Below, in pieces: positions 47,780 to 59,672 of a DNA stretch of 64,000 nt. Source of the DNA: Pontederia crassipes (taxonomy: Eukaryota > Streptophyta > Magnoliopsida > Commelinales > Pontederiaceae); contig CM060196.1 in NCBI GenBank assembly GCA_030549335.1, positions 68,232,639 to 68,296,638 on the forward strand. Direction: 5' to 3'. Within the stretch, counting starts at the first letter, position 1; every line of letters begins with the position of its first letter. The notes below the pieces were generated by a model that did no database searches, was not told the origin of the DNA, and worked only from the letters and a program-made list of their open reading frames with translations. Position numbers and translations under genes: made by a program.

Positions 47780-48295
47780 TGCCCTATTTGATTTCTGACG
47801 AAGGCCGGGCTGGCGCTGGCGCTGCCAAGGCATGCCCTAGCAGGCCAAGGCGCCGTCGGGGCATGGCTGGCCGGCCAAGGCACCGCCAGGCGTCCAGGGC
47901 ATGCCTTGTCGGCGGCGCCGCCTTGGATGGCCAGGAAGTCCAGTGCCTTGGCTAGTCAGAGCGTCGCATGCCCTGGCACCACCAGTGCATGCCCTGTCCG
48001 ATCAAGCGTCCAGCGCCGCCAGGGCATGCATTGGCGACGTTGGACACCTTGGCTAGCCGAGGCCAGCCAAGGAATGGCCTGGTTGCGCCAGGGTGCGCCT
48101 TGGCCGACCGGCCAGGGTGTCCAGTGCAGCCAGGGTGGCATGCCCTGAGCCCTTGACCGGCCAAGACGCGCCAAGGGCATGCCCTGGACGCGCCAAGGGC
48201 AGCCAAGGCATGCCCTGGGCGGTGGCAGCTAGGGCATGCCTTGGCCGGCTGCCCTTGGCGCATCCAGGGCATGCCCTGGCCGGCTGCCCTTAATT
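47780..48295. repeat. GC-rich GCATGCC repeat tract in the hAT 5' region
   Basis: About 500 bp of GC-rich DNA in an AT-rich neighbourhood, built from many copies of words like CCAGGGCATGCCCTGG and GCCAAGG in both orientations. Many contain the palindrome GGCATGCC. It lies between the left terminus and the transposase start. The open frames on both strands here are repeat translations, not genes. Confidence 0.85.
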
Positions 48296-48380
48296 AATTT
48301 TTTAAGGAGTGCATTTATTAATTAATTTTTTTATCAATTAATGTTATATATAATTATATTTATTTATTACTTTTTAGAAA

Positions 48381-50895
48381 ATGGCATCAGGTGGGAATAG
48401 CTGTGGTGAAACTCAAACACCTATTGGATAATCTCAGATACAATCTACAAATGATAGTACTACATTAGCTCCGTTAAGTTCTCAAGCAGTAAGATTAAAG
48501 ACAGATCTTGCATGGGAGCATTGTCAGATTTGTTTTGATGCACAAGAAAAAATATCATTGAAATGCTTGTATTGTGAAAAAATTTTAAAATGTGGAGGAA
48601 TATATAGAATGAAACTACATCTTGCTGGAAAAAAAGGAAAGGCATTGTCTTGTTCTAAAGTGAGTTATGAAGTCAAGTATCGACTTGGAGAATATTTGAA
48701 ATCTGTAACTACATCAAATAAACGAGCACATGAGGAAAATGAAGAAACAAATATTAGTGAGTAAGTTGACATAGGTGTACTAGAACAAGTTGCACTTGTT
48801 ACAAGGAATCCAAAAGAAGTTAAGGGGAAAGGAAAAAAAATAAGTGCAACTAATTTTTTTGCTCCAAGAACTACTCCTGGTGCACAACCTTCAATTAGAA
48901 GTGTCTTGGCAGATAAAGAAGCTATTCACCGAGCTGATTTAGCTGTTGCTAGGTTCTTCTGTGATTATTGCATTTCATTTAATTGTGCAAATTCAATTTA
49001 TTATCAGCTTATGATAGATGTCATTGCAACTATTGGTCCACGATATAAAGGTCATAATTATCATGCAATTAGAACTAAACTACTATATGATATTAAGAAG
49101 GAAATTGGCTTGTTGGTTGATACATTTAGAAATGCTTGGTCAGAAACTGGATGTACTATAATGGGAGATGGTTGACAGGATCAAAAGAATAGACAACTCA
49201 TCAATTTTCTTATTTATTCTCCTAAAGGAATTTGTTTTGTTAAATCAGTTGATGCTTCTGACATTGTGAAGGATGCTACAATTCTTTGTAACTTATTTGC
49301 TGATTTGATTGAATTTGTTGGACCAAGTAATGTTGTACATTTAGTTACAGATAATGTTGAATGAGAAATATCCATCCATTTAGTCTCCTTGTGCTGCACA
49401 TTGTTTGAATTTAATCTTAGGACATATTGAAAAAATGACTCTTGTGAACAGCTTAATTGAAAGGGCATTAAAGGTAACAAAGTTTATTTATAATCATATT
49501 TTTTTCTTGCTTGGTTAAGGAAAAGATTCACAGTGACTGAAATCTTGCGCCCTGGTCCAACTCGATTTGCAACAACCTTTATTGCATTGAAAAGCATCCA
49601 TGATCACAAGATTGATTTGCAAGCTTTGGTGACGAGTTTACATTTTACAAATTCAAGATATTACAAAGCTAAAGTTTTCATTGATATTGTATTAGATAGT
49701 AGATTTTGGAATGATTGTGACATTATTGTGCAAATTGTGGCTCCTTTGGTACGCTTATTAAGAATTATTGATGGAGATGATGGACCTTCTCTTGATTATG
49801 TGTATGATGGTATATATAAAGCAAAAAGGGCAATCAAGAGTATTTTCATGCACAAGAAAACTTTGTACAAACCTTACACGAGAATAATCAAGCAACGAGG
49901 GGATAACCAACTTCGGAAACATATTCATTGTGCTGCATATTTTTTGAATCCGACTTTCTATTATGACAAATATAACTTTTGCATCAAGCCAAAAGTTCAA
50001 CAAGGATGGCTTGATGTATTGGATACAATTGTTACAAGTAAAAAAACTGAAGTGTTAAAACAAAGTTGGTTGTATCAAGATAGATTGCAAAGTTTTGGTA
50101 AGCAACTTGCTATTGCAACCGCTAAAGAGTTGAGACCCGGTGAGATTCATTTATATTTTACATTATGTTCTTACATTTAATTTTATGTATTTAAGAATTA
50201 CTTAACCTTTTTTCTTTATGTAAATTTTGTGATAGATCAATGGTGGCGTAGCTTTGGATTTAGTGCTCCATTAGTGTCACAATTGACAATTCGTCTTTTA
50301 AGTCAAACTGCATCATCTTCTGCTTGTGAAAGAAATTAGAGTGTATTTGAAAGAATTCATTCAAAGAAAAGAAACATGTTAGAACATAAAAGATTAAATG
50401 ATCTTGTCTATGCACATTACAATTTGGGCTTGAAAAATATATTTGTGAAATGAAAATTTTATATGTTCTTTTTTTCCTTTATAACTTTCTAATTTAGATT
50501 TGACAACTCTTATATGTTTATCTTTATCATTGTTTCATTATTTTGTAGATACATTATTAAACAAAAAGCACTTCTTGTTCCTATTGATTATAAAAGTATA
50601 GACAAGATTAAATATTGGATTATGGAGGAGGAAGAGATCCCAATTCTTGATTATGATGAGTTGGAGAAGATGCTCTATAATGATTTGGAAGGACTAAAAC
50701 TTCATATGCAAGATGGTAAATGTATTTTTCTTTTTGTTTCAAAATTCAAAATATTGATTTGTAAGATGTTTATAATTGCCAAGTATGATTTTTAACTCAT
50801 TTTGTTTATATTTTTTTGAAGATGATGTGGAAGAAAATAATGTTGAGGATTTGAAAGTCAATTTGCATTCTTTTCCTCAAGATGAAGAGTGTTGA
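48381..50895 (+). pseudogene. hAT transposase (BED, DUF659, hAT dimerisation)
   Basis: Starts MASGGNSCGETQTP. A BED zinc finger follows (WEHCQICFDAQ, KCLYCEKILKCGGIYRMKLH), then a DUF659 block (QLINFLIYSPKGICFVKSVD, NVVHLVTDN), LRPGPTRFATTFIALKS, and the C-terminal dimerisation domain (DQWWRSFGFSAPLVSQL, SSSACERN, VFERIHSKKRNMLEHKRL, LVYAHYNLGLKN). Stops at 48429-48431, 48762ff, 49173-49175, near 49362 and at 50337-50339 interrupt it. Those at 49173 and 50337 sit where tryptophan is expected (TGG to TGA/TAG). A probable intron lies at about 50137-50233. Inactive. Confidence 0.9.
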
Positions 50896-51289
50896 AGAAA
50901 AGTGTTTACTTTAACTTTGTTGCTTTGTGGAAGAATAATGAAATGAATTTGTGTTTGTGAACATTTATATATTGTTATTGTATTTTATGAACTTTGTAAA
51001 TTATAAATTTGTATTCAATTATGTTATCTTATGACTTTGCATTTAATTCTTTAGTATTGTTATGTTATTTATTATATGGATTAGTGTTAGATTTAAATTA
51101 TTGATTGTGTTGAGTTGTGACTAAAAAAATTGTTATGTCATTATTATTAGTGATATAATATATGCTGAATTTATACATATTTTTATTATATTAATTTATT
51201 ATACTCCGGTCCGACCATTCGGTTCTATCCGATCCGACCTGACCCGTTGAGCAATATGGGTCGAAGGCCGGGTCGGGTCTTACAACCTT

Positions 51290-52600
51290 TTTTTTTTTTT
51301 TTGCATTTATATAGTATCATGTTTGCTTGTCGCCTTGATGATAAGTAATTCTTAGACATATTCAATAAACCTAGCTTATTATCTTACAATTCCGAAATAT
51401 ATTTCCTAGGCAATTGAATAAACTAATTATGGGTACATATTTTCTTGCGGGAGCCAGTTGCAAGTTGCACGCATAGTCATATTACATATAGCCATGAATA
51501 CGGCGTTTTAATAAAAGTGGTGTGCTTAGCACAATCCATTTTGATCCTTTTTAATCGGGATTTAGGTGAAGCTCTTTTTTAAAGGGAGTAATGCAATTAA
51601 TTAGTATTTGAAATTTGATTATTAGCTTATGTTTATTAAACTTGTAATTGGTTACTCATTATATATTTAAAATATTTTCCGGTACATGACAAAAGTAAGG
51701 GCACCATCACTTGCTAAAATGGCTTCCTCCTTTCGTTTTTTTTTTTTTGTATGGGGATGAGGTTCCCCATCCGGGAATTCTCGATTTTTTGTATGATGAC
51801 CACTTAATTTAATCCACCTTTTATTTTGAAAAAAAATAATCACTTGCTAAAATGACCACTTTGATTTTTCTAATCATATTTTTTTAGATTTGCAAGACTC
51901 GATGAGATATATCTGGAAAGATGGTTGTTCACGAGATTAAAGAGAGGTACCTTTTGATATGTGGAGAGATGTTGTCATAAATCCATTTGCTTGAATCCTC
52001 AAAATCTTTCATGATGGTTGACTACTTCTGTTCAACTTGAAACTGTTTGCAAGGAATTCAATGTCCCTTCTATATATTACATCGAAATACATGCAATATT
52101 GGAGGAAGGAAATTCTTGTGTTAGATTGTTTCCATTCAAGTGCAGCAATATCAAACTTGTCGTATGGTGTGATTGCGATAGAATTTTTTTTTCAATTAGA
52201 ATGGAAAGGTCCATGGCAAATAAAAATTAAAAATAAAAGAGTATATAAGTAAAAACTAAATTTCCAATATTTTGACTTTCGAGATGAGGATGAGCCGGTG
52301 CCTTATATACTTATTCTCTAACTATATACAATTTGACTTACATAAAGTTGAAAAGAATGGGCTAGTTACACAATTTGATTTTCATGTGCTAGGAGTATAT
52401 TAGCATTATAACCAGCAGATTTTTAAATGATTAAATGACTATATCTTTTTATTTCATCATTTGCATTTTGTTGTCTTGCACTACATATTTACTCTATCAC
52501 CTTTATCAATAAAGTACTGAATGACGAACACAAAAAATAAATAATTAAATTTATTAAAGAAAACATACATATTAACTTTTAGAAATACATTATACACAGT
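51290..52600. other. 3' flank of the second chimeric RLP
   Basis: Continuation of S3 after the hAT. It contains a ~110-bp insertion relative to S1 near 51720-51840, then sequence collinear with S1 7840-7930 and 10240-11045. The join at GAGGTACCTTTTGATATG is the site where Copia B sits in S1. No gene. Confidence 0.65.
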
Positions 52601-54919
52601 TCATGCTATTTTTGTGCCAACTCTCTGGAAAGTCAGAAAGTCATCAATGACATGAAAGTAGGCAACTCTCCAAGATTTCTTTAAGCATAAAGTTCCCATA
52701 AAAATCCAAAATCCTACTGCAAATCCTAACACCACACTAAAATATAACCATATCTTTTCCACGGCCTTTTCATGCACTTCCTCGTTATATGTCCTTTTAT
52801 AATCTGAATCTCCGCAGATCTTGGTCAATGGAGGTCCACAGAGTTCATCATTTCCACCATATATTGATAGGTCATTAAATGTCTGCAGCTGAGAACCAGA
52901 CGGTATTCTTCCTGAAAGATTATTATAGGACAAATTCAAGGAATTCAAGAATGTCAGACTTGTTATGCTTGGAGGTATTGAGCTCGAAAGATGATTTATG
53001 GACAAATCAAGTATCTCTAATCCTTTTAATCTGTCAATTCTCTCTGGAATGGGGCCATTTAGATTATTCCTTGATAAGTTCAAAAGTACCAGACCCGAAA
53101 GATTTACTATCTCTTTTGGGATCTCTCCTGTAAGACAATTGCCAGATAAATCAATTCCCACAATAGAATAAAGTGTGCTTGTAAACTGCAAAACAGTACC
53201 TTTCCAAGGTATTGAAATACTTTCCTTGTAGCCAAAGCTTGACGGAATGTCATGGCCATTCTCATTATATGAAATCATCCGTTTTAATTTTCCAAGACTT
53301 GAGGGTATAACTCCAGAAAGGTTGTTGTTTGCAAGATCTAATAGTTGGAGAGAGTCAAGTTCTGATAGCTGCGGAGGAATGCTGCCAGTGAAACTGTTTG
53401 ATTGCATGACAAAAATCCTTAATGATGGTAGACTGCTTCCAATCCACGTGGGAATGTTTCCAAAAAATTCATTATTCCCTACATCTAACACTTCCATGTT
53501 CTTACAATATTTGAGAAACAGGGGAAGTTCTCCTGTGAATTTGTTATTATTGAAGTGCAAGGAGATCAAACTTGACATAGAGCTCGATGACCACGTTGTC
53601 GCTCCAGAGAAATTATTGTTTGCTAAGCTTATGCGCTCCATATATTGCAGGGAGCCTAAGCACTCGGGTAGGCTTCCAGATAGATTATTATTTGACATGT
53701 CTAAAATCACCACTCCGATTGACTTGCATAATGACGAAGGGATTGAACCGTTGAAGTTATTGTTCGACAATAGCACTGCATCCAATTGTGGATGCACTCC
53801 GAAGACTTCATGTATGTCTCCTGTGAAGCGATTATTATCCAACCGCACTCGAACTAGACCTCTACATTTCTTCAAACACGCCGGCAGCACACCAGAGAAG
53901 CTATTATTGGTGGCTGAAAGATATTTAAGTTTTAAACCATTACATAAAGATGGAGGTAATGTACCCGTGAAGCTATTGTACGACAGGAATACAGTGTCCA
54001 ATTTGCTTTTCTCTCCGAGCTTTTGTGGGATGCTGCCTTTGAGATGATTTGTAAATACTGAGAATAAAGTAAGCTTCGTAAGCCCGGAAATGCTGCTTGG
54101 CAGCTCTCCCTCCAATTGGTTGGTGCTCAAGTCCAATACTTCCAATGACCTCAAGTTTCCAATCTCAGCTGGTATTATCCCACTGAGGGTATTGTTAAAG
54201 AGGGAAAAGAAACTGAGATTACTGAGGTTGCCAACTGTGGGAGGTATAGGACCCGACAATGAGTTCATGGAAAAGTCCAACTCCCGCAAGTTCACCAAAT
54301 TCCCGATCTCTAATGGAATTGAACGTGTGAGGTCATTTATGTAGAGGTAGAGGTATTGTAGTTTTGCAGCAAATCCAATCTCCCGAGGTATCCTTCCTGA
54401 TATGTAGTTGTTCTGCACTTGAAAGACGATGAGCTCTGGCCAATGTCTGAAGAAATCAGGTGAAATCTCACCGGTAAGTTTATTGCTGAAGATGCCGAAC
54501 TCCCTCATCTTGGTTAAACGGGAAAAGGACTTCGGCAAGCTGCCTTCGAGCTCATTATAGGATAAGTCGATAAAATTAAGATCGGAACAGTTACTAATTT
54601 CGGGCGGAATTGCGGAGTTGAGATCTGCAGCTTTTATGTCAAGTCTTTCTAGCAGTCCAAGTTGGCCCAGAGAAGAAGGAATCGACCCTCCAAGCTGGTC
54701 GTTCCCCAGTTCGAGAACACGAAGGCTGGCGATGGATCCGAGAATCGGTGGTACACCTCCAGTTAAGTTGTTTTCACTAAGGTAAAGTTCTTGGAGCATC
54801 GACAAGTTTGCAAGAGAAGGTGGGATTACTCCAGTGAAATGGTTTCCACTGAGGTCAAGTTCTTGGAGCATCGACAACTTTGCAAGAGCAGGTGGAATTA
54901 CTCCACTATAGGAATTCAA
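52601..54919 (-). pseudogene. Chimeric LRR receptor-like protein, 5'-truncated
   Basis: A continuous 772-codon frame without an initiating ATG at its start: signal peptide, LRRNT and first LRRs are gone where a Copia scrap and CACTA debris abut. The N-terminal ~380 residues are MIK2-like LRRs ([63 protein letters not shown]). Past about 53785 the sequence changes to an EIX-type RLP: NNNFNGSIPSSLC, IVGIDLSGNCLTGEIPKE, LNLSYNNLSGRIPSGSQLQ, ELCGPPLTKICGD. An acidic stretch, membrane helix (YFSVVLGFAVGFWIFMGT) and short KKSWRVAYF tail follow. No kinase; such RLPs signal through partner kinases such as SOBIR1. Intact below the break. Confidence 0.88.
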
Positions 54920-54921
54920 CG

Positions 54922-54977
54922 ACAGGTAGAGTACCCACTGACTTACAGTCCGACATGTTAAATTTCTTCAACACTTC
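54922..54977 (-). mobile_element. Copia reverse-transcriptase scrap
   Basis: About 55 bp (TACCCACTGACTTACAGTCC ... CTTCAACACTTCT) match element B at about 9438-9488 (minus-strand FNMSDCKPVSTP region). It lies directly between the broken end of the chimeric RLP and the CACTA debris, marking a deletion join. Confidence 0.8.
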
Positions 54978-57900
54978 TATATCTATATAAATATATTATG
55001 GATGCATGTATGTTAGGTCTATATATATAAACTATAAGTGTATATTCATATGTAGTTCATACATACATATGTATATATTCATCATATGTATTTTCATAAA
55101 GACGTGTTATGTCAATATTATAAGTGTATAAGTGTGTGTGTGTGTGCATAATGTATGTATGTATATGTATATTTATAATGTAAGTTTATGAATTATAAGT
55201 TTATATATTATATGTTTACACATTATAACTTTATATTATATTAAGATTATATCGAAATAGTTTTATATGACAAAATTGTGTATATGTATATCTAATATAT
55301 GTGTATGTATATGTCTATATGTGCAAGGTTAAATCACAACAATGCGTACATGTATATGTATTATAAGTATATACGTGTATGTGTATGTTCATATATGTGC
55401 GAGATTAAGTGACAATTGTGCATATGTATACATATTAAAAGCATATATGTGTATGTATATGTTTATATGTGCGAGATTAAGTGATACTAATATGTATATG
55501 TGTACGTGTTATATATAAGTATAAGTATATATGTATATTTATATGTCAATATGCGCTCGATTATACGAGGGTAATAAAAAGTCTAGTACTACGACGCTAT
55601 AGAGGCGCTAATGAGTCGCTAAAATATATTAGCGACACCTTAGCGTCGAAGTAGCGTCTCGAGCACCTTAGCGTCTCAACACCGCGATGCCAATAGTGCC
55701 TCAGCGTTGACAATTATTGTAGCTCTATTGTGGCATTCCGTAGACGCTATTGAGTCTCCACATTTCTGTAACGGACAATATTAAGTCATATGTTATAAAT
55801 TTTTGTACTTGAAACATGTGATTTTGAAGTTATAAAGCCCAAAATTATATGTTTCAAGTATTTGATCATCGTATTCAGAATCGACCATAATGTATATTTT
55901 GGATAACAAATACTAATAAATTTTTTTGTCATCTTTTTATGTCTTTTTTTTTACCATAATCTCATTTTATTACAAAGAATGTGGATGTACATCCTTAGTA
56001 AAATTTATGAGAACATTATCAAAATGAGGTATTAGAATTATGAAAAAAATATCAATATTTCATTTCAAATTGAGTCCAATCATCTTAAGGGGAACTATAA
56101 TCTAATAACTCGTAAATGTGAAACAAATTTGTTCTGCTCATGCATTTACTATAAGATCATTTGTTACACTACACATAGATGTAGTTATAAAACACACCAA
56201 ATAATTCAACAGAGGTCACCAACTTGATCAGAGAGATGCAGAACAAAGCAACATGCAGCAAAAAATCAATCTTAAATGGCAATCGTTGATATAGATTTCT
56301 ACGTATGCAAATCAATCTTTTTTTTCTTAACTAAGTTTGAAAAGAAGGGCTTCTGCTCTTAACATAACATTACACAATTTCAAGTAATTAACATAACATT
56401 ACAGTTATTAACTTTGCATTACAATAATTAACATAGTATTACATTAATTGACATAAAAAATTAACTAGGCATTACATAATGGTGATGAGGCTCGTACCTT
56501 ATTGCAACCAGTCGGCCAAACAATAGGGCGGAGGGTGGTGGAGGCGGAGAAGGAAGGCGGCGGGCCGCGGGCCGCGGAGGAGGGCGGCACAGGGCGGAGG
56601 AAAAAGCGGAGGGCGGTGGAGGAAGGCGTCGACGTCATCTGTGAACTGTCGAAGGAGGGTAGCGAAGGAGGGTAGCGAAGCAGGCAGAGGCCGGCAAGGT
56701 CGCAGGAGGGCAGCAGAGGAGGCGGAGGAGGGCGGCATCCTGCTAGGGGTCAGAGCAAGGCAACAGAGGACGAGGTCGACGGTCGCAATCGTCAGTCGGC
56801 ACAATCGAAGAACGGAGGTAAATTATAAATAATAAAAATTAAAAGTTAGGAAAGAACTTAGGGATTTACGGTTATTTTTTAGCATCGTCAACTATTGCGA
56901 CGCTACTTAGATGCTGATGTGCCTCTAAATGGGCGTCACAAAAATGTCGACGCTATGTCAATGCGATGTTGATTTTTTTTAAGTTTATATTATATGTATG
57001 TATATCTATATAAATATATTATGGATGCATGTATGTTAGGTCTATATATAAACTATAAGTGTATATTCATATGTAGTTCATACATACATATGTATATATT
57101 CATCATATGTATTTTCATAAAGACGTGTTATGTCAATATTATAAGTGTATAAGTGTGTGTGTGTGTGTGCATAATGTATGTATGTATATGTATATTTATA
57201 ATGTAAGTTTATGAATTATAAGTTTATATATTATAAGTTTACACATTATAACTTTATATTATATTAAGATTATATTGAAATAGTTTTATATGACAAAATT
57301 GTGTATATGTATTTCTAATATATGTGTATGTATATGTCTATATGTGCGAGATTAAGTCACAACAATGTGTACATGTATATGTAGTATAAGTATATATGTG
57401 TATGTGTATGTCTATATATGTGCGAGATTAAGTGACAATAACGTGCATATGTATACGTAGTAAAAGTATATATGTGTATGTATATGTTTATATGTGCGAG
57501 GTTAAGTGATACTAATATGTATATGTGTACGTGTTATATATAAGTATAAGTATATATGTATATTTATATGTCAATATGCGCCCGATTATACAAGAGTAAT
57601 AAAAAGTCTAATGAGTCGCTAAAATATATTAGCGACACCCTAGCGTCGAAGTAGCGTCTCGAGCATCTTAGCGTCTCAACACCGCGATGCCAATAGTTCT
57701 ATAGCGTCAACAATTATTGCGGCTCTATTGTGGCGTTTCGTAGATGCTATTGAGTCTCCACAGTGATGTCAAAATGGGATATTTTGTAACAAATCATGTC
57801 ACTTAATTCAATCATCATAATTTCATGATTATGATATAAAAATAATATATGTATAATTAAGATATAATATATATTGCATGCATAAGTAATGTATATGTTC

Positions 57901-58609
57901 TAGGTAACAAATGTATATTTATGAACACACATATGATAGGCATATATAAGTAATTATGTAGGAATACATATATATGTTGAAGATACTCAAATAATATATA
58001 TTAAAGTATATGGGGTTGCATCAAAATAGATAACATATATATAATTATATAAATATAGATAGCGTATAGTTAATCTATTTCTTAATTAATATATATGTTC
58101 CTCAAACATATATAGTAATGAAATGCCAAGTAGTGTTAAAATAGTACCAATTAAGCATTGTATTTGTTACATATGTAGGCAATTATCGAAATATATTTTT
58201 ATATTAGTGTCTACATAGCGTCACATCTAACGCCAAATAGCGTCTCACATCTTAGCGCAAAATCGCACAAATAAACAGTGCCCATATCGATTCCTCGCTA
58301 GCATCGGAAAAGCATCTCAATGCTTGCGACACTAAATAGGCGTCGAACGTTGTCGACGCTACAACATCGCTAAGTTCTGCCGCGAATTTTCACTCCATCA
58401 TGCACAATAATAGCGGCTAATTGACGTCTTTATGGCACTTTTATTAGCGTATATTTCGTGAAACGCTATGAAAATGCTATTGAAAGGCAAGTAGCATCTT
58501 CTTTTTGTGACTCAACTGAGACGCTATAACGACACTCATGGCGTCGACGTAGTGTAATTAGCAATGGAGACACTATTTTGTATCGCTAATCGCCAGTTTT
58601 CTTGTAGTG
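54978..58609. mobile_element. Left-truncated CACTA derivative with long internal direct repeat
   Basis: The right end ...TTTTCTTGTAGTG (to 58609) is a CACTA terminus. Subterminal words TAGCGTC and GACGCTA are dense at 55590-55770, 56880-56960, 57600-57770 and 58200-58570. No left CACTACAAGAAAA end is present. A ~770-bp AT-rich block (54978-55762: TATATCTATATAAATATATT ... TGAGTCTCCACA) recurs at 57001-57762. Between them lies a GA-rich tract (about 56520-56820). Open frames here are repeat translations; no transposase was seen. Confidence 0.75.
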
Positions 58610-59672
58610 AAATACTAGTTTGGCTATTTTTTTTATTATGACATGATGTGATAAATAATAATAATAATTATTATTATTATTATTATTAAATCATTACTTT
58701 TTCAACAAACACATAACATCACTATGATGCAAAGTCAATCATACATGATATATGGGAACGTAAATGAAATAAAATAAAATAAAAGTAATCATATGGAGGA
58801 AGAGTATGTGATGTTAAAATAAATGGAAAAATAAAAATGAAAGCAGAAGGACCCCTAATTTTGGGGAAAAAATAAGGCAGACAAAAATAAAAATTTGAAA
58901 GGAAAAAGAAGTAATGTCATAAATAATAAAAGAAATAAAAATTGAATAATTAAAGGGTAAAAAACGTGATGGAAGATTACAAGGAATGAAATAAAATACA
59001 TAATAAATATTAAATATAAAAATCAAAATAAAATTTTAATGGAGAAGTAATATCTGAGATTGATTTTTGTTGAACGATGAAAGAAATAAAATGATGACAA
59101 AATTAAAAAAAAGAAAGAAAATCAGATGTGAGTTATATGTTGTCGGGATTATCTGCTTTCATGTCGACATTGTAGCACCTGAGATGATCTAATATGCTAT
59201 TCCGGGAGACAAGGACATGTTCGAACATCGGATCTCTATATTTTCAAAGTAAATAAAAAAATAAAAAAGCAAAGAGTGTACTCTAATATCCTCCATCTTT
59301 GCATTTATAATGCAAATGCTCTTCTTCGAATTTGTTGCACAAAATATTCTTCCGACTAGAAATATCTAATTTTTCGATCGGTTCATTAATGTGGCGACGC
59401 TCTTTCTCCGTCACGCAAGAGAACATATGATGTGACACCCGCCACGTAGATTCCACATCAACAAATTAATAAAAAATAATAATATAAAATAATAAATAAT
59501 AATAATTTAAATAATAAAAAAATATCTGTATAAAATTTCCAAGGGGTCTGAAAAAAATAATTTTATTTGTAATTATCTTTTATTTTTTATCTAATAAAAT
59601 TTTGTGTCCCTTTAAAATTCTCATGTGTTCATTCGGGATGTAATATTTCTCCTACATAAATCCTAACAGTAA
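58610..59672. other. AT-rich spacer with (AAT)n(ATT)n
   Basis: A microsatellite of AAT units running into ATT units at about 58650-58690 could fold back on itself. The rest is AT-rich with no supported gene. It separates CACTA debris from the broken receptor at 59673. Confidence 0.55.

Larger units (their letters stand above)
47342..51289 (+). mobile_element. hAT transposon, full length but decayed
   Basis: About 3.95 kb with terminal inverted repeats AAGGTTATCAAACCCGGCCC (left) and, inverted at the right, AAGGTTGTAAGACCCGACCC. It encodes a BED-finger/DUF659/hAT-dimerisation transposase. The target is a T-rich stretch. S1 at about 7425 shows the uninterrupted CTCCTTTTTTGCAGTTATATAG. The duplication is probably 8 bp of mostly T but cannot be fixed in the homopolymer. 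Present only in S3, hence younger than the S1/S3 duplication. Confidence 0.9.
41457..52600. repeat. Segmental duplication copy S3
   Basis: Collinear with S1 (898-11045 apart from insertions). It carries the hAT-type MITE (41586-42730) and antisense LTR (about 45090-46700) found in S1. It lacks the S1 MITE at 2975 and Copia B, and has its own hAT at 47342-51289 and a small insertion near 51720-51840. It ends at the 3' end of the chimeric RLP at 52601. Confidence 0.85.

Noticed and set aside
47579..48293. Open frames on both strands in the GC-rich tract
   Set aside because: They are low-complexity translations of GCATGCC repeats; the real transposase starts at 48381 in AT-rich codons.
56499..56832. 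Open frames in the GA-rich tract between the direct repeats
   Set aside because: Low-complexity sequence within CACTA debris, read through on both strands.
54978..57762. LTR retrotransposon suggested by two ~770-bp direct repeats
   Set aside because: No TG/CA ends, PBS, PPT or pol; the AGCGTC words and the TTCTTGTAGTG end point to CACTA.
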